A DNA stretch of 64,000 bases from Amycolatopsis acidicola (lineage in GTDB: Bacteria; Actinomycetota; Actinomycetes; Mycobacteriales; Pseudonocardiaceae): contig NZ_VMNW02000018.1 of the NCBI RefSeq assembly GCF_007713735.2, forward strand, positions 1 through 64,000, read 5' to 3'. How positions within the stretch are numbered: position 1 is the stretch's first letter; every line of letters starts with the position of its first letter. The notes beneath the pieces were generated by a model that was not told where the DNA came from, did no database searches, and saw only the letters and a program-made list of their open reading frames with translations. Of this stretch, positions 44,629 through 52,999 are shown one piece after another. Both the position numbers and the translations under genes were made by a program.

Positions 44629-45752
44629 GTGCCAAGGCTGAGTTTCCGCCGAACTGGCAGGACGTCGAGTCGAAGACGCAGCAGGTGGAGAAGGTCAACC
44701 CGGCGCAGATCCAGGGCGTCGCCGACCAGTTCCAGCAGGCGTCGAAGGACTCCGCGGACCACACGGTGGCGCTGCGCAACGCGACGGCCGGCCTCGGCGG
44801 CGGCACCTGGACCGGCCCGTCCGCCGACGCGTTCTTCGACTACGTGAAGAAGATCGGGGACGCCGGCCAGAAGGTGAACGACCACCTCGACGAGGTCGCC
44901 ACCGAACTGGGCAACCTGCAGTCGTTCCTAGACCGCACCCAGAAGGAGGTGCAGCAGCTCCGGGACGACGCGCACACCAAGATCGACGGGCTGAACAAGG
45001 ACGCGCAGGCGAAGGCCGACGCGGCGCAGGCGCAGCTGGACGCGGCCAACGCGCACAAGGACGGCGCCACCATGCCCGCCCAGACCCCGGACGCGATCAT
45101 CGCGTCGAACCTCGAGGTCACCACGGGCATCGCGAACGACGCGCAGAGCCAGATCGGCGGCAAGCTCGACGCGGCGAACCAGGAGATCCAGCGCGTGATG
45201 GGCCTGGTGCAGAAGGACGTCGAGGGCGGCTACTCCTCGGTCCCGCCGCTGGGCACGGCACCGGCCGCGGCGCACAGCACCGGCGGGCTGACCGGCGGCG
45301 GCTCGCACCACTCCAGCGGCGGCGGTTCCGGTGGGGGCGGCGGCGGTGCCGGCGGCCTCGGCTCCAGCGGTGGCCCGCCCACGAGCGCGCCGCCGGGCAA
45401 CGTGCAGCAGTGGATCGACGAGGCGATCAAGGAGCTGCAGGCGGCGGGCGTGAACGTGACCGAGGCCGACGTCAAGAACATCTGGGCGATCATCCAGCAC
45501 GAGTCGGGCGGCAACCCGAACGCCATCAACCTGTGGGACTCCAACGCGCAGGCCGGGCACCCGTCCAAGGGGCTCATGCAGTGCATCGACTCGACCTTCA
45601 ACGCCAACAAACTGCCAGGGCACGACAACATCTACAACCCGGTGGACAACATCATCGCCGGTGTCCGCTACACGATCGGCCGCTACGGCAGCATCGCGAA
45701 CACGCCGGGCCTGGCGTCGATGTCGCATGGCGGCGGGTACGTCGGTTACTGA
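44625..45752 (+). CDS. WXG100 domain fused to SLT-type lytic transglycosylase
   Basis: Residues 1-110 form a WXG100-like helical hairpin with the motif W62-T-G in GGGTWTGPSADAFFDYVKKI. Residues ~110-205 are a coiled, Ala/Gln-rich helix region, and ~210-255 a Gly/Ser linker. Residues ~258-375 are a goose-lysozyme-like transglycosylase domain: IIQHESGGNPNAINLWDSN with the catalytic Glu at 293, GHPSKGLMQCIDSTF, and NPVDNIIAGVRYTIGRYGS. It should cut peptidoglycan glycan strands. There is no signal peptide, so export by type VII secretion through the WXG100 part is the natural inference. Confidence 0.85.
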   Translation: MSAKAEFPPNWQDVESKTQQVEKVNPAQIQGVADQFQQASKDSADHTVALRNATAGLGGGTWTGPSADAFFDYVKKIGDAGQKVNDHLDEVATELGNLQSFLDRTQKEVQQLRDDAHTKIDGLNKDAQAKADAAQAQLDAANAHKDGATMPAQTPDAIIASNLEVTTGIANDAQSQIGGKLDAANQEIQRVMGLVQKDVEGGYSSVPPLGTAPAAAHSTGGLTGGGSHHSSGGGSGGGGGGAGGLGSSGGPPTSAPPGNVQQWIDEAIKELQAAGVNVTEADVKNIWAIIQHESGGNPNAINLWDSNAQAGHPSKGLMQCIDSTFNANKLPGHDNIYNPVDNIIAGVRYTIGRYGSIANTPGLASMSHGGGYVGY

Positions 45753-45803
45753 TTACGCACAATGCCGCCCGGGTGACTCAGCGCACCACTTAACCTGGGA
45801 TGC

Positions 45804-46994
45804 ATGGTCGATATCGCGGCGTTCCCAGGTCCGGCTAGGCGCGCGGAGGTAGCGCCGTTCCACGTGATGGAAGTGCTTTCCGCGGCGGAGGCGCGGCAGC
45901 GCACCCACGGAGACGTGATCTCCCTCGCCGCCGGGCAGCCGACGGCGGGGGCACCGGCGCCGGTCGTCGCGGCGGCGGAAAGGGCGCTGCGGGAACAGAA
46001 CCTCGGGTACACGGTGCAGCTGGGCATCCCGGAACTGCGCGAGGCGATCGCGGGGCACTACGAGCACCGGTACGGGCTGGACGTCAGCCCCGAGGACGTC
46101 ATCGTGACCACCGGTTCCTCCGGTGGCTTCCTGTTGTCGTTCCTCGGTGCCTTCGACGCGGGCGACCGTGTCGCGATGGCGCGGCCCGGCTACCCGGCGT
46201 ACCGGAACCTGTTGACGGCACTGGGTTGTGAGGTCGTCGAGTTCGCCACCGACGAGAGCACCCGCTTCCAGCCGACCGTCGAACTGCTCGACGAGCTCGG
46301 CCCGCTGTCCGGGCTGGTGGTGGCGAGCCCGACGAACCCGGCGGGCACCGTGCTACCGCCGGGCGAGCTGGCCGCGATCGCGGGCTGGTGCTCGAGCCGC
46401 GGCGTGCAGCTGATCAGCGACGAGATCTACCACGGCATTTCGTACGACACCGAGCTCGGCTGCGCGTGGCAGAGCTCGCCGGAGTCGATCGTGCTCGGTT
46501 CGTTCTCGAAGTACTTCGCGATGACCGGCTGGCGGCTGGGCTGGATGCTCGTGCCGCGCAGGCTGCACCGGGCGGTGGACGTGCTGACCGGCAACCTGAA
46601 CATCTGCGCCCCGGCGATCGCGCAGCACGCGGCCGTGGCGGCGTTCGAGCCGGAGTCCTACAAGGAACTCGACGGGCACGTCGCGCACTACCGCGCGAAC
46701 CGGGACCTGCTGCTGGACGGCCTGCGCGGGATCGGGCTGGACAGGGTGGCACCCGTGGACGGTGCTTTCTACGCCTACGTGGACGTTTCCGAGCACACCG
46801 TGGACAGTCTCAGCTGGTGCCAGCGCCTGCTCGCCGACACCGGGCTGGCCATCACCCCGGGCATCGACTTCGACCCGGTCGACGGCGGGAAGTTCGTCCG
46901 GTTCTCGTTCGCCGGTGCCGCGGCCGAGGTCGAGGAAGGCGTGCGGCGGCTCGGCGGCTGGCTCCGCTCAGGGGGAACCCCGGCTTTCCCCTGA
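45804..46994 (+). CDS. Class I/II PLP-dependent aminotransferase
   Basis: The 396-residue fold-type I aminotransferase has VISLAAGQPTAGAPAPVVAA at the start, GYTVQLGIPELREAIAGHYE, TTGSSGGFLLSFLGAFDAGD, VVASPTNPAGTVLPPGELA, and the PLP-lysine motif LGSFSKYFAMTGWRLGWML. The C-terminal Arg in KFVRFSFAG should bind the substrate carboxylate. It resembles aspartate/alanine-type enzymes, but the exact substrate is uncertain. TAACCT (45791-45796) lies 7 bp before the ATG, so the mRNA may be leaderless. Confidence 0.9.
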   Translation: MVDIAAFPGPARRAEVAPFHVMEVLSAAEARQRTHGDVISLAAGQPTAGAPAPVVAAAERALREQNLGYTVQLGIPELREAIAGHYEHRYGLDVSPEDVIVTTGSSGGFLLSFLGAFDAGDRVAMARPGYPAYRNLLTALGCEVVEFATDESTRFQPTVELLDELGPLSGLVVASPTNPAGTVLPPGELAAIAGWCSSRGVQLISDEIYHGISYDTELGCAWQSSPESIVLGSFSKYFAMTGWRLGWMLVPRRLHRAVDVLTGNLNICAPAIAQHAAVAAFEPESYKELDGHVAHYRANRDLLLDGLRGIGLDRVAPVDGAFYAYVDVSEHTVDSLSWCQRLLADTGLAITPGIDFDPVDGGKFVRFSFAGAAAEVEEGVRRLGGWLRSGGTPAFP

Positions 46995-47086
46995 ACGTTG
47001 GCCAGAACACGAGCTTCGTTGGCCAGGACCTGGCAACCTTGCTCTAGCGGGCCGGATGGTCCGCGACGCAACACCGGAGGGATGCC

Positions 47087-47269
47087 ATGTTCTGGAAGAT
47101 CGTCGGGGCACTCATCGTCGCCTGGCTGGCGTTCATGGTGATCGGATCGGTGATCGGCTTCCTGCTCAAGGCCGTCGTCTGGATCGCCATCATCGGGGGT
47201 GCGGTCTTCCTCGGCACCGCAGCCTACGGCGCCATCAAGAACCGCAACGAGCCGAAACGGCTGCGCTAA
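47087..47269 (+). CDS. Small two-helix membrane protein
   Basis: The 60-residue protein has two hydrophobic helices (IVGALIVAWLAFMVIGSVIG and AVVWIAIIGGAVFLGTAAYG) and a basic tail KNRNEPKRLR. The function is unknown; similar small proteins are common in actinomycetes. GGAGGG precedes the ATG at good spacing. Its TAA stop overlaps the stop of the convergent HAD gene (CTAA). Confidence 0.75.
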   Translation: MFWKIVGALIVAWLAFMVIGSVIGFLLKAVVWIAIIGGAVFLGTAAYGAIKNRNEPKRLR

Positions 47270-47844
47270 AGGAGCGCCTGCGCCGCTTCGACGCCGAGCC
47301 ATCGGTGCGCGTGCAGCCCCACCGCGCGCGCACCATCCACATTGGACTGCCGGTCGTCGAAGAACAGGCACTCGCCCGCCTCGGCACCGAGGCGGGCGAG
47401 CAGCAGTTCGAAGATCTTCGCGTCCGGTTTGGCCACGCCGACGTCCCCGGAGAACACCCGCACGCGGAAGTGCTCCGCCCACGCCTGTTTCTCCGCGTAA
47501 CGCGCGAAGGACGACGGGGCGTTGGAAAGCAGCGCCAGTGCGGCTCCGGCGTCGTCCAGCGCGGCGAGTAGTTCCCGCGACTCCGGCCGCACGTTCGACC
47601 AGCCCGCGATGTCGATCTCGGTCAGTCTGTCCGAAGTGGACTGATCGACGGACACGCCGAGCGCGGCGCCGATCGCGCTCCAGTACTCCAGGTCCGTGGC
47701 GCCGCGGTCGTAGACGTCGCGCCTGCCCCAGTACTCCGGCTCGAACCGGGCGAGTTCGACTCCGAGCGTGGTGGCCAGCGCCGGCAGCTCTTCGTTGCGA
47801 CCGCAGATCACTTCGCCGTAGTCGAAAACGACCCAGTTGGTCAC
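47266..47844 (-). CDS. HAD superfamily hydrolase
   Basis: The 192-residue haloacid-dehalogenase-type hydrolase has motif I in altered form, VVFDYGEVICGRN, where the usual DxDGT is DYGEV, typical of the YihX-like phosphatase group. Motif II is in LALLSNAPSSF, motif III Lys in VGVAKPDAKIFELLLARLG, and motif IV is ECLFFDDRQSNVDGARAVGL. It probably dephosphorylates a sugar phosphate or small molecule. The GTG start overlaps the threonine-aldolase stop by 4 bases. Confidence 0.88.
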   Translation of the reverse strand: MTNWVVFDYGEVICGRNEELPALATTLGVELARFEPEYWGRRDVYDRGATDLEYWSAIGAALGVSVDQSTSDRLTEIDIAGWSNVRPESRELLAALDDAGAALALLSNAPSSFARYAEKQAWAEHFRVRVFSGDVGVAKPDAKIFELLLARLGAEAGECLFFDDRQSNVDGARAVGLHAHRWLGVEAAQALL

Positions 47845-48875
47845 GGATGGCCCCCAGCCTTGATCCGGCGCAACGCTTCGTCGATGTCGTCGAGCGACAG
47901 GTCCCGGTGCGTGATGAACCGTACCTTCCCGGCCATCGGCAGTGCCAGCACGCCGAGCGCGCGCAGGGACTCCAGCGTGACCGAAATGTCCGCCACGCGG
48001 GCGAGCAGGATATTGGTCTCCGGGGCGTTGACCTCCCACCCCAGTTCGACCAGTCCCGCCGCGAGCCTGCGGGACTTTTCGTGGTCCTGCTCCAGGTCGG
48101 CGATGCGGTCGAGCGCGACGAGGCCCGCCGCGGCGAGTATGCCGCCCTGCCGCACGCCGCCGCCGAGCATCTGCCGCATCCGGCGGGCGCGCTCGACGAA
48201 ATTCACACTCCCCGCGACCACCGAACCGACGGGGGCGCCGAGGCCCTTGCTGAAGCAGGCCGAAACCGTGTCCACCCCGACGGTCAGCGCCGCGGGCGGC
48301 AGCCCGAGCGCCGTCGCCGCGTGCCAGATCCGGGCGCCGTCGAGGTGCACGCGCAGTCCGGCCTGCCGCGCGGTGGACAGCAGCTGGGCGTGCTCGTGCG
48401 GCGGGGTCACCGCGCCACCGGCGGCGTTGTGCGTGTTTTCCAAGCACAGCAGGGTGGTGCGCAGCGCGTAGTACGGGCCGCCGCGCGCGCCGATGGCGGC
48501 GGAAAGCGTTTCCGGGGTGGGCCTGCCGGGGCCGGCGTCGTGCTCCAGCGGCTCCGGCATCCCGCCGGCGAGCCAGGCCGCCGTGCCCAGTTCGTTGTTG
48601 AGCACGTGCGCGCCCTTCGGCGCGAGGAACCTGTCGCCGCGCTGCAGGTGCACACTGAGCGCGATGAGGTTGGCCATCGTCCCGCTCGGGGTCCACAGCG
48701 CCGCCGGCATGCCGAGCACCGCGGCCGCGCGCTCCTCGAGGGCCCTGATCGTGGGATCGACGTCGATAACGTTGTCCGCCACCTCCGCCGACGCCATCGC
48801 TCTCCGCATCGTTTCATCCGGCCGGGTGACAGTGTCCGAGCGGAAATCGAGCGTGGCGCCGTCGTTAGAGGTCAC
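47841..48875 (-). CDS. Low-specificity threonine aldolase-like PLP enzyme
   Basis: The 344-residue fold-type I PLP enzyme starts with TLDFRSDTVTRPDETMRRAM, the signature of L-threonine aldolases. It has ALWTPSGTMANLIALSVHLQ, RVHLDGARIWHAATALG, and the PLP-lysine motif VSACFSKGLGAPVGSVVAGS. It should cleave threonine or allo-threonine to glycine and acetaldehyde. It is in an operon with a HAD hydrolase and is divergent from an ECF sigma gene. Confidence 0.92.
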   Translation of the reverse strand: MTSNDGATLDFRSDTVTRPDETMRRAMASAEVADNVIDVDPTIRALEERAAAVLGMPAALWTPSGTMANLIALSVHLQRGDRFLAPKGAHVLNNELGTAAWLAGGMPEPLEHDAGPGRPTPETLSAAIGARGGPYYALRTTLLCLENTHNAAGGAVTPPHEHAQLLSTARQAGLRVHLDGARIWHAATALGLPPAALTVGVDTVSACFSKGLGAPVGSVVAGSVNFVERARRMRQMLGGGVRQGGILAAAGLVALDRIADLEQDHEKSRRLAAGLVELGWEVNAPETNILLARVADISVTLESLRALGVLALPMAGKVRFITHRDLSLDDIDEALRRIKAGGHP

Positions 48876-48919
48876 GAGGAGATCACATCACACGAAATAG
48901 TTGATCTACAACCCGCTAT

Positions 48920-48948
48920 GCAACCGTAAAGTGCGCACCTTCCGTCTA
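48920..48948 (+). promoter_or_regulatory. ECF-type promoter candidate
   Basis: GCAACC (48920-48925) and CGTCTA (48943-48948) lie 17 bp apart and upstream of the sigma gene start at 48973. The pair matches ECF-type promoters and nearly repeats the element before the other sigma gene (12434-12461). Its position also argues that the sigma gene starts at 48973 and not further upstream. Confidence 0.55.
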
Positions 48949-48972
48949 ACAGGAGAGACGTTCGGGAGGCCG

Positions 48973-49482
48973 GTGGACGAGCACGGGGAACGCCAGTTCG
49001 CGGAGTACTTCGCTGCCAAGCGGGACTCCGTGCGCCGGACCGCGTACCTGCTGTGCGGTGACTGGCATCGGGCGGACGATCTCGCGCAGACGGCGTTCGT
49101 CGCGCTGCACCGGCGGTGGCACAAGATCCGCGACCGCGACGCGACCGACGCCTACCTGCGGAAAACGCTGATCAGGGCCTCGATCGACGAATCGCGGCGG
49201 CCGTGGCGAAGGGAGCAGCAGACCGAACGGCTGCCCGAGCCGGAGCCGACCGGGGTGCGGTTGGACGAGCAGGTCGCCACGCGCGCCGACCTGATGGCCG
49301 GGCTGCGCGAGGTGCCGCCGAAGCAGCGCGCGGTGCTGGTGCTGCGCTACTTCGAGGGCCTGGACGTGGCCGGGGTCGCGAAAGTGCTCGGCTGCAGCGA
49401 AGGAAACGTGAAGAGCCAGACGGCCCGCGGGCTGGCGCATCTGCGCACGGCACTCGGCGAGGAGGTGGAGACGCATGGATGA
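48973..49482 (+). CDS. SigE-family ECF sigma factor
   Basis: The 169-residue protein has region 2 (RQFAEYFAAKRDSVRRTAYL, DWHRADDLAQTAFVALHRRW) and region 4 (VPPKQRAVLVLRYFEGLDVA, CSEGNVKSQTARGLAHLRTA), typical of the actinobacterial SigE-type ECF group. The GTG at 48973 has GGGAGG 3 bp upstream. A putative single-pass membrane partner follows with an 8-base overlap, the usual sigma/anti-sigma arrangement. The upstream GCAACC-N17-CGTCTA element suggests autoregulation. Confidence 0.92.
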   Translation: MDEHGERQFAEYFAAKRDSVRRTAYLLCGDWHRADDLAQTAFVALHRRWHKIRDRDATDAYLRKTLIRASIDESRRPWRREQQTERLPEPEPTGVRLDEQVATRADLMAGLREVPPKQRAVLVLRYFEGLDVAGVAKVLGCSEGNVKSQTARGLAHLRTALGEEVETHG

Positions 49483-50128
49483 GAAGGAGCTGGCCGAGCT
49501 GTTCCGGTCCGCGCCCGGCGAGCCACCGGCGCCGAGGTTCAGCCTCGACTCGGTGAAGAGCGGCTCCGCCCGCGCCAAGGCGCGCCGCAACCAGTTCGCG
49601 CTGCTCGTGACAACCTGCCTGGTCCTGCTGCTCGGCACTGCCGGGGTCGTCGGTTTGACCTACTTTCGGGGTGGGGAGTCGTCCTCCGCGCAACCCGCGA
49701 ACGCGCCGGAACGTCCTCCAGGCATCCTCTCCGCTCCGTCGGCCTCGCAGGGAACCGCCGGAACCGGAGAGGACGGCCATTCGGCCGACAGCACCTCCGG
49801 GTGCGACAAGGTCGACCGGGAGCTCGCCACTGCCCTCGCTGGCGAGCTTCCGGCGACCGGCAGGACCGGGCCGTTCCCCGGTCAGGTCTGTGTGACGGGC
49901 GCCCGCTCGGCCGAGTTCCACGTGCAGCAGGGGTTCGTCACGGCGGCATTGATCCCGCGTGGGACGGCCGTCCCGGCCGCGTCCGAGCCCGGCAGCGCCG
50001 TCGCTCAGCAGAGGGCCGCGATCAGCGGCGGCACGATCGTGGTGATCAGCGTCCCCGGCCCCGGCGGCACGGCCCCACTGGCCGACCAGCTGACCCGCAT
50101 CGCGGCGGACCTGGCGGCTCATTTCTAA
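49475..50128 (+). CDS. Single-pass membrane protein, probable sigma-factor partner
   Basis: The 217-residue protein has a ~38-residue cytoplasmic N-terminus (MDEKELAELFRSAPGEPPAP), one membrane helix (FALLVTTCLVLLLGTAGVVG) and an outside domain rich in Ser, Pro and Gly, with two cysteines (TSGCDKVDRE and PGQVCVTG). The cytoplasmic part lacks the HxxxCxxC zinc motif of ZAS anti-sigma factors. The 8-base overlap with the sigma gene implies a functional pair, probably sigma sequestration at the membrane, but that is inferred from context. Confidence 0.7.
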   Translation: MDEKELAELFRSAPGEPPAPRFSLDSVKSGSARAKARRNQFALLVTTCLVLLLGTAGVVGLTYFRGGESSSAQPANAPERPPGILSAPSASQGTAGTGEDGHSADSTSGCDKVDRELATALAGELPATGRTGPFPGQVCVTGARSAEFHVQQGFVTAALIPRGTAVPAASEPGSAVAQQRAAISGGTIVVISVPGPGGTAPLADQLTRIAADLAAHF

Positions 50129-50137
50129 ACTCCAGGC

Positions 50138-50734
50138 ATGACCGCAGCCAGCACGCCCAAAGGCGAGCGAAGGCGCTCCGCGTTGATCGAAGCCGCCGCA
50201 GCACTGCTCGCCGAGGGCGGGTTCGACGCGATCCGGCACCGCGCCGTCGCCGAGCGGGCCGGGCTGCCGCTGGCGTCCACCACCTACTACTTCGACTCCC
50301 TCGACGACCTGATCACCGCGGCCGCAGGGCACAAGGGCCGCGCGGAGCTGGACGAGGGCTGGGCCCAGCTCGCCGAGCTGAGCACCGAGCACCGGGACCG
50401 CGAGGCGGTGGTCGAGCTGGTGCTGGACCAGCTGCTCGGCGTGGACACCCGGTACGAAGCCGTGTTGCTGCGCTACGAACAGCTGGTCGCCACCGGCAGG
50501 CGGCCGTACCTGCGGCCGCTGATGCGCGCCATGCAAGGCGAGTTCCACGAACTGCTCGCCGAGATCTTCCGCCGCTCCGACGTGCCGATCGACGAACACC
50601 GGCTGAAGGAACTGATCGCGTTGGTCGACGGGGCCGTGGTCAACGCGCTGATCGAGGTGGACCCGGATCCGCGCGCGGCCGCCCGCGCGATGTTGCGCCG
50701 GGCACTGCCCGCCGACCAACCCCAGCAGGGTTGA
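50138..50734 (+). CDS. TetR/AcrR family regulator
   Basis: The 198-residue protein has a TetR DNA-binding domain: RRSALIEAAAALLAEGGFDA, IRHRAVAERAGLPLASTTYY and FDSLDDLITAAA. The C-terminal domain resembles the TetR_C group with VELVLDQLLGVDTRYEAVLL. It lies 9 bp after the membrane-protein gene and 24 bp before purB on the same strand. A regulator in this position just before purB is also found in mycobacteria. The target is not clear; no palindrome is evident nearby. Confidence 0.88.
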   Translation: MTAASTPKGERRRSALIEAAAALLAEGGFDAIRHRAVAERAGLPLASTTYYFDSLDDLITAAAGHKGRAELDEGWAQLAELSTEHRDREAVVELVLDQLLGVDTRYEAVLLRYEQLVATGRRPYLRPLMRAMQGEFHELLAEIFRRSDVPIDEHRLKELIALVDGAVVNALIEVDPDPRAAARAMLRRALPADQPQQG

Positions 50735-50758
50735 CCACGGGCCGTCTACGCTTGGGCC

Positions 50759-52189
50759 GTGACGCAGAAGCCCAGCATCCCGAACGTCCTCGCCACCCGC
50801 TACGCCTCGCCGGAGCTGGTCGCGCTCTGGTCCCCGGAGCGCAAGGTGACCCTCGAGCGCGAGCTGTGGCTGGCCGTGCTGCGGGCACAGCAGGAGCTGG
50901 GCGTGGAGGTGGAAGACGGCGTCATCGCCGACTACGAGCGCGTGCTCGACCAGGTCGACCTGGCCTCCATCGCCGAACGCGAACGTGTCACCCGGCATGA
51001 CGTGAAAGCCCGCATCGAGGAGTTCAACGCGCTCGCCGGGCACGAGCACGTGCACAAGGGCATGACCTCGCGTGACCTCACCGAGAACGTCGAGCAGCTG
51101 CAGATCCGGCGTTCGCTCGAACTCATGCGCGGCCGGGTCGCCACCGTGCTCGCTCGGCTGGCGGCGCTCGCCGTCGAGCATGCGGACCTCGTGATGGCGG
51201 GCCGCTCGCACAACGTGGCGGCACAGGCGACAACGCTGGGCAAGCGGTTCGCGACCGCCGCCGACGAGCTGCTGGTGGCCTTCGAGCGCCTCGACGAGCT
51301 GATCGGCCGCTACCCGCTGCGCGGCATCAAGGGCCCGGTCGGCACCGCGCAGGACATGCTCGACCTGCTCGGCGATCAGTCCACTTTGGACCTGCTGGAG
51401 CGGCGGATCGCCGAGCACCTCGGCTTCCACCGCACGTTCACCAGCGTCGGCCAGGTCTACCCGCGGTCGCTGGACTTCGATGTGCTCTCCACGCTGGTGC
51501 AGCTGGCCGCGGCCCCGTCGAGCCTGGCCAAGACGATCCGGCTGATGGCAGGGAACGAGCTGGTCACCGAAGGCTTCAAGCCGGGGCAGGTCGGCTCGTC
51601 GGCCATGCCGCACAAGATGAACACGCGGTCCTGCGAGCGGGTCAACGGGCTGGCCGTGGTGCTGCGCGGGCACCTGTCGATGATCGGCGAGCTGGCCGGC
51701 GACCAGTGGAACGAGGGCGACGTGTCCGACTCCGTGGTCCGCCGGGTCGCCTTGCCGGACGCCTTCTTTGCGCTCGACGGGCTGATCGAGACTTTCCTGA
51801 CGGTGCTGAACGAGTTCGGCGCGTTCCCCGCCGTGGTCGCGCGCGAGCTGGACAGGTACCTGCCGTTCCTCGGCACGACGAAGGTGCTGATGGCGGCTGT
51901 CCGCGCGGGCGTGGGCCGCGAAACGGCGCACGAGGCGATCAAGGAGAACGCCGTCGCGGCCGCACTGGCGCTGCGGGAACAGGGCCTGACCGAGAACGAC
52001 CTGCTCGACAGGCTCGCCGCGGACGAGCGGCTACCGCTGAGCCGGGAGGACCTGGACGGCCTGCTGGCGGACAGGCTTTCGTTCACCGGCGTGGCCCCTT
52101 CGCAGGTCACCGCGGTCGCGAAGCAGGTCGAGCACGTGCTGACCCGCTTCCCGGAGGCCACGAACTACGTGCCGGAGCCGATCCTGTAG
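50759..52189 (+). CDS. purB: Adenylosuccinate lyase
   Basis: The 476-residue fumarase-superfamily enzyme acts twice in purine synthesis, on SAICAR and on adenylosuccinate. Seen: NVLATRYASPELVALWSPER at the start, HVHKGMTSRDLTENVEQLQI with the catalytic His of the TSRD motif, MAGRSHNVAAQATTLGKRFA, and the superfamily signature VGSSAMPHKMNTRSCERVNG with the mobile catalytic Ser. TTGACC (50731-50736) and TACGCT (50747-50752) are only 10 bp apart; TACGCT as -10 would give a leaderless mRNA starting at the GTG. Confidence 0.97.
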   Translation: MTQKPSIPNVLATRYASPELVALWSPERKVTLERELWLAVLRAQQELGVEVEDGVIADYERVLDQVDLASIAERERVTRHDVKARIEEFNALAGHEHVHKGMTSRDLTENVEQLQIRRSLELMRGRVATVLARLAALAVEHADLVMAGRSHNVAAQATTLGKRFATAADELLVAFERLDELIGRYPLRGIKGPVGTAQDMLDLLGDQSTLDLLERRIAEHLGFHRTFTSVGQVYPRSLDFDVLSTLVQLAAAPSSLAKTIRLMAGNELVTEGFKPGQVGSSAMPHKMNTRSCERVNGLAVVLRGHLSMIGELAGDQWNEGDVSDSVVRRVALPDAFFALDGLIETFLTVLNEFGAFPAVVARELDRYLPFLGTTKVLMAAVRAGVGRETAHEAIKENAVAAALALREQGLTENDLLDRLAADERLPLSREDLDGLLADRLSFTGVAPSQVTAVAKQVEHVLTRFPEATNYVPEPIL

Positions 52190-52255
52190 CGACTGTTCGG
52201 CTCGCGGGTGCTGTGAGTTCAACGTGAGGTCACACTCGGCTGTCTCAATGAGGTC

Positions 52256-52999
52256 ATGGCTGCCCGTCTGCTGGTCTCGTTGTCCGGCATCGGTCCCCGG
52301 ACACTCCATCGATGTGCCGACCTAGCCGCCGAGCTGGACCGGCGCGAAGTCCCGTTGTCGCTGCTGTTCGCGCCGCGCACGGAGAGGACGCCCGCCGTCG
52401 ACGAATGGATCCGCACCCGTCAGGACAAGGGTGACGGACTGCTGTTGCACGGTTCCGACCATCAGGTCACGCCGTCGCACCGGCCGCATTTCGGCCGTCG
52501 CGCCGAGTTCGCGGCGCTGCCCGCGCACGAAGCGCGGCTCCGGCTGATCGCCGCGCAGGCCGCGCTGGAGCAGGCCGGGCTCACCGCCGACGGCTTCGCA
52601 CCGCCACGCTGGCTGGCGTCGCGTGGCACGCTGGATGCCTTGCGCGGGCAGGGTTTCCGGCTCTGCGCGAGCCTCACCGCCGTGCACAACCTGCGCACCG
52701 GCGCGTTGCATCGCGCCAGGGTGCAGGAGTTTTCGAGCCAGCAGCGCACCGAAACCGTGCGTTGCTTCGCGCTGGTGCTCGCCGCCGCCCGGATCGCCAA
52801 ACGCGGCGGGCTCGTGCGGCTCGGCGTGCACGCTCCCGACCTCGCCAGGCCCGGCCTCCGGCAGGCCTTGCTCGACGCCGTGGACGTCTCGCTGGAGAAC
52901 CGGGCCTTCGGCGCGACCTACGAAACCTTCTCGAACTCGCCCCTCGCGGCGACGCGGACCTCGGTGCCCTCCGGCGCCAGGTTGGTGAACAACCCGTAG
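52256..52999 (+). CDS. DUF2334-like polysaccharide-deacetylase-fold protein
   Basis: The 247-residue protein has the deacetylase-like beginning MAARLLVSLSGIGPRTLHRC, then PLSLLFAPRTERTPAVDEWI, DGLLLHGSDHQVTPSHR with the metal-site-like His pair, FAPPRWLASRGTLDALRGQG and GLVRLGVHAPDLARPGLRQA. DUF2334 proteins resemble NodB-type deacetylases, and substrates are unknown. Its last 82 bases overlap the convergent MBL-fold gene, and the final ~27 residues look like read-through tail. It follows purB after 66 bp. Confidence 0.8.
   Translation: MAARLLVSLSGIGPRTLHRCADLAAELDRREVPLSLLFAPRTERTPAVDEWIRTRQDKGDGLLLHGSDHQVTPSHRPHFGRRAEFAALPAHEARLRLIAAQAALEQAGLTADGFAPPRWLASRGTLDALRGQGFRLCASLTAVHNLRTGALHRARVQEFSSQQRTETVRCFALVLAAARIAKRGGLVRLGVHAPDLARPGLRQALLDAVDVSLENRAFGATYETFSNSPLAATRTSVPSGARLVNNP

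Noticed and set aside
40893..45752. Complete ESX secretion system
   Set aside because: No EccB, EccC, EccD, EccE or mycosin gene is present; only substrates, chaperone and associated proteins.
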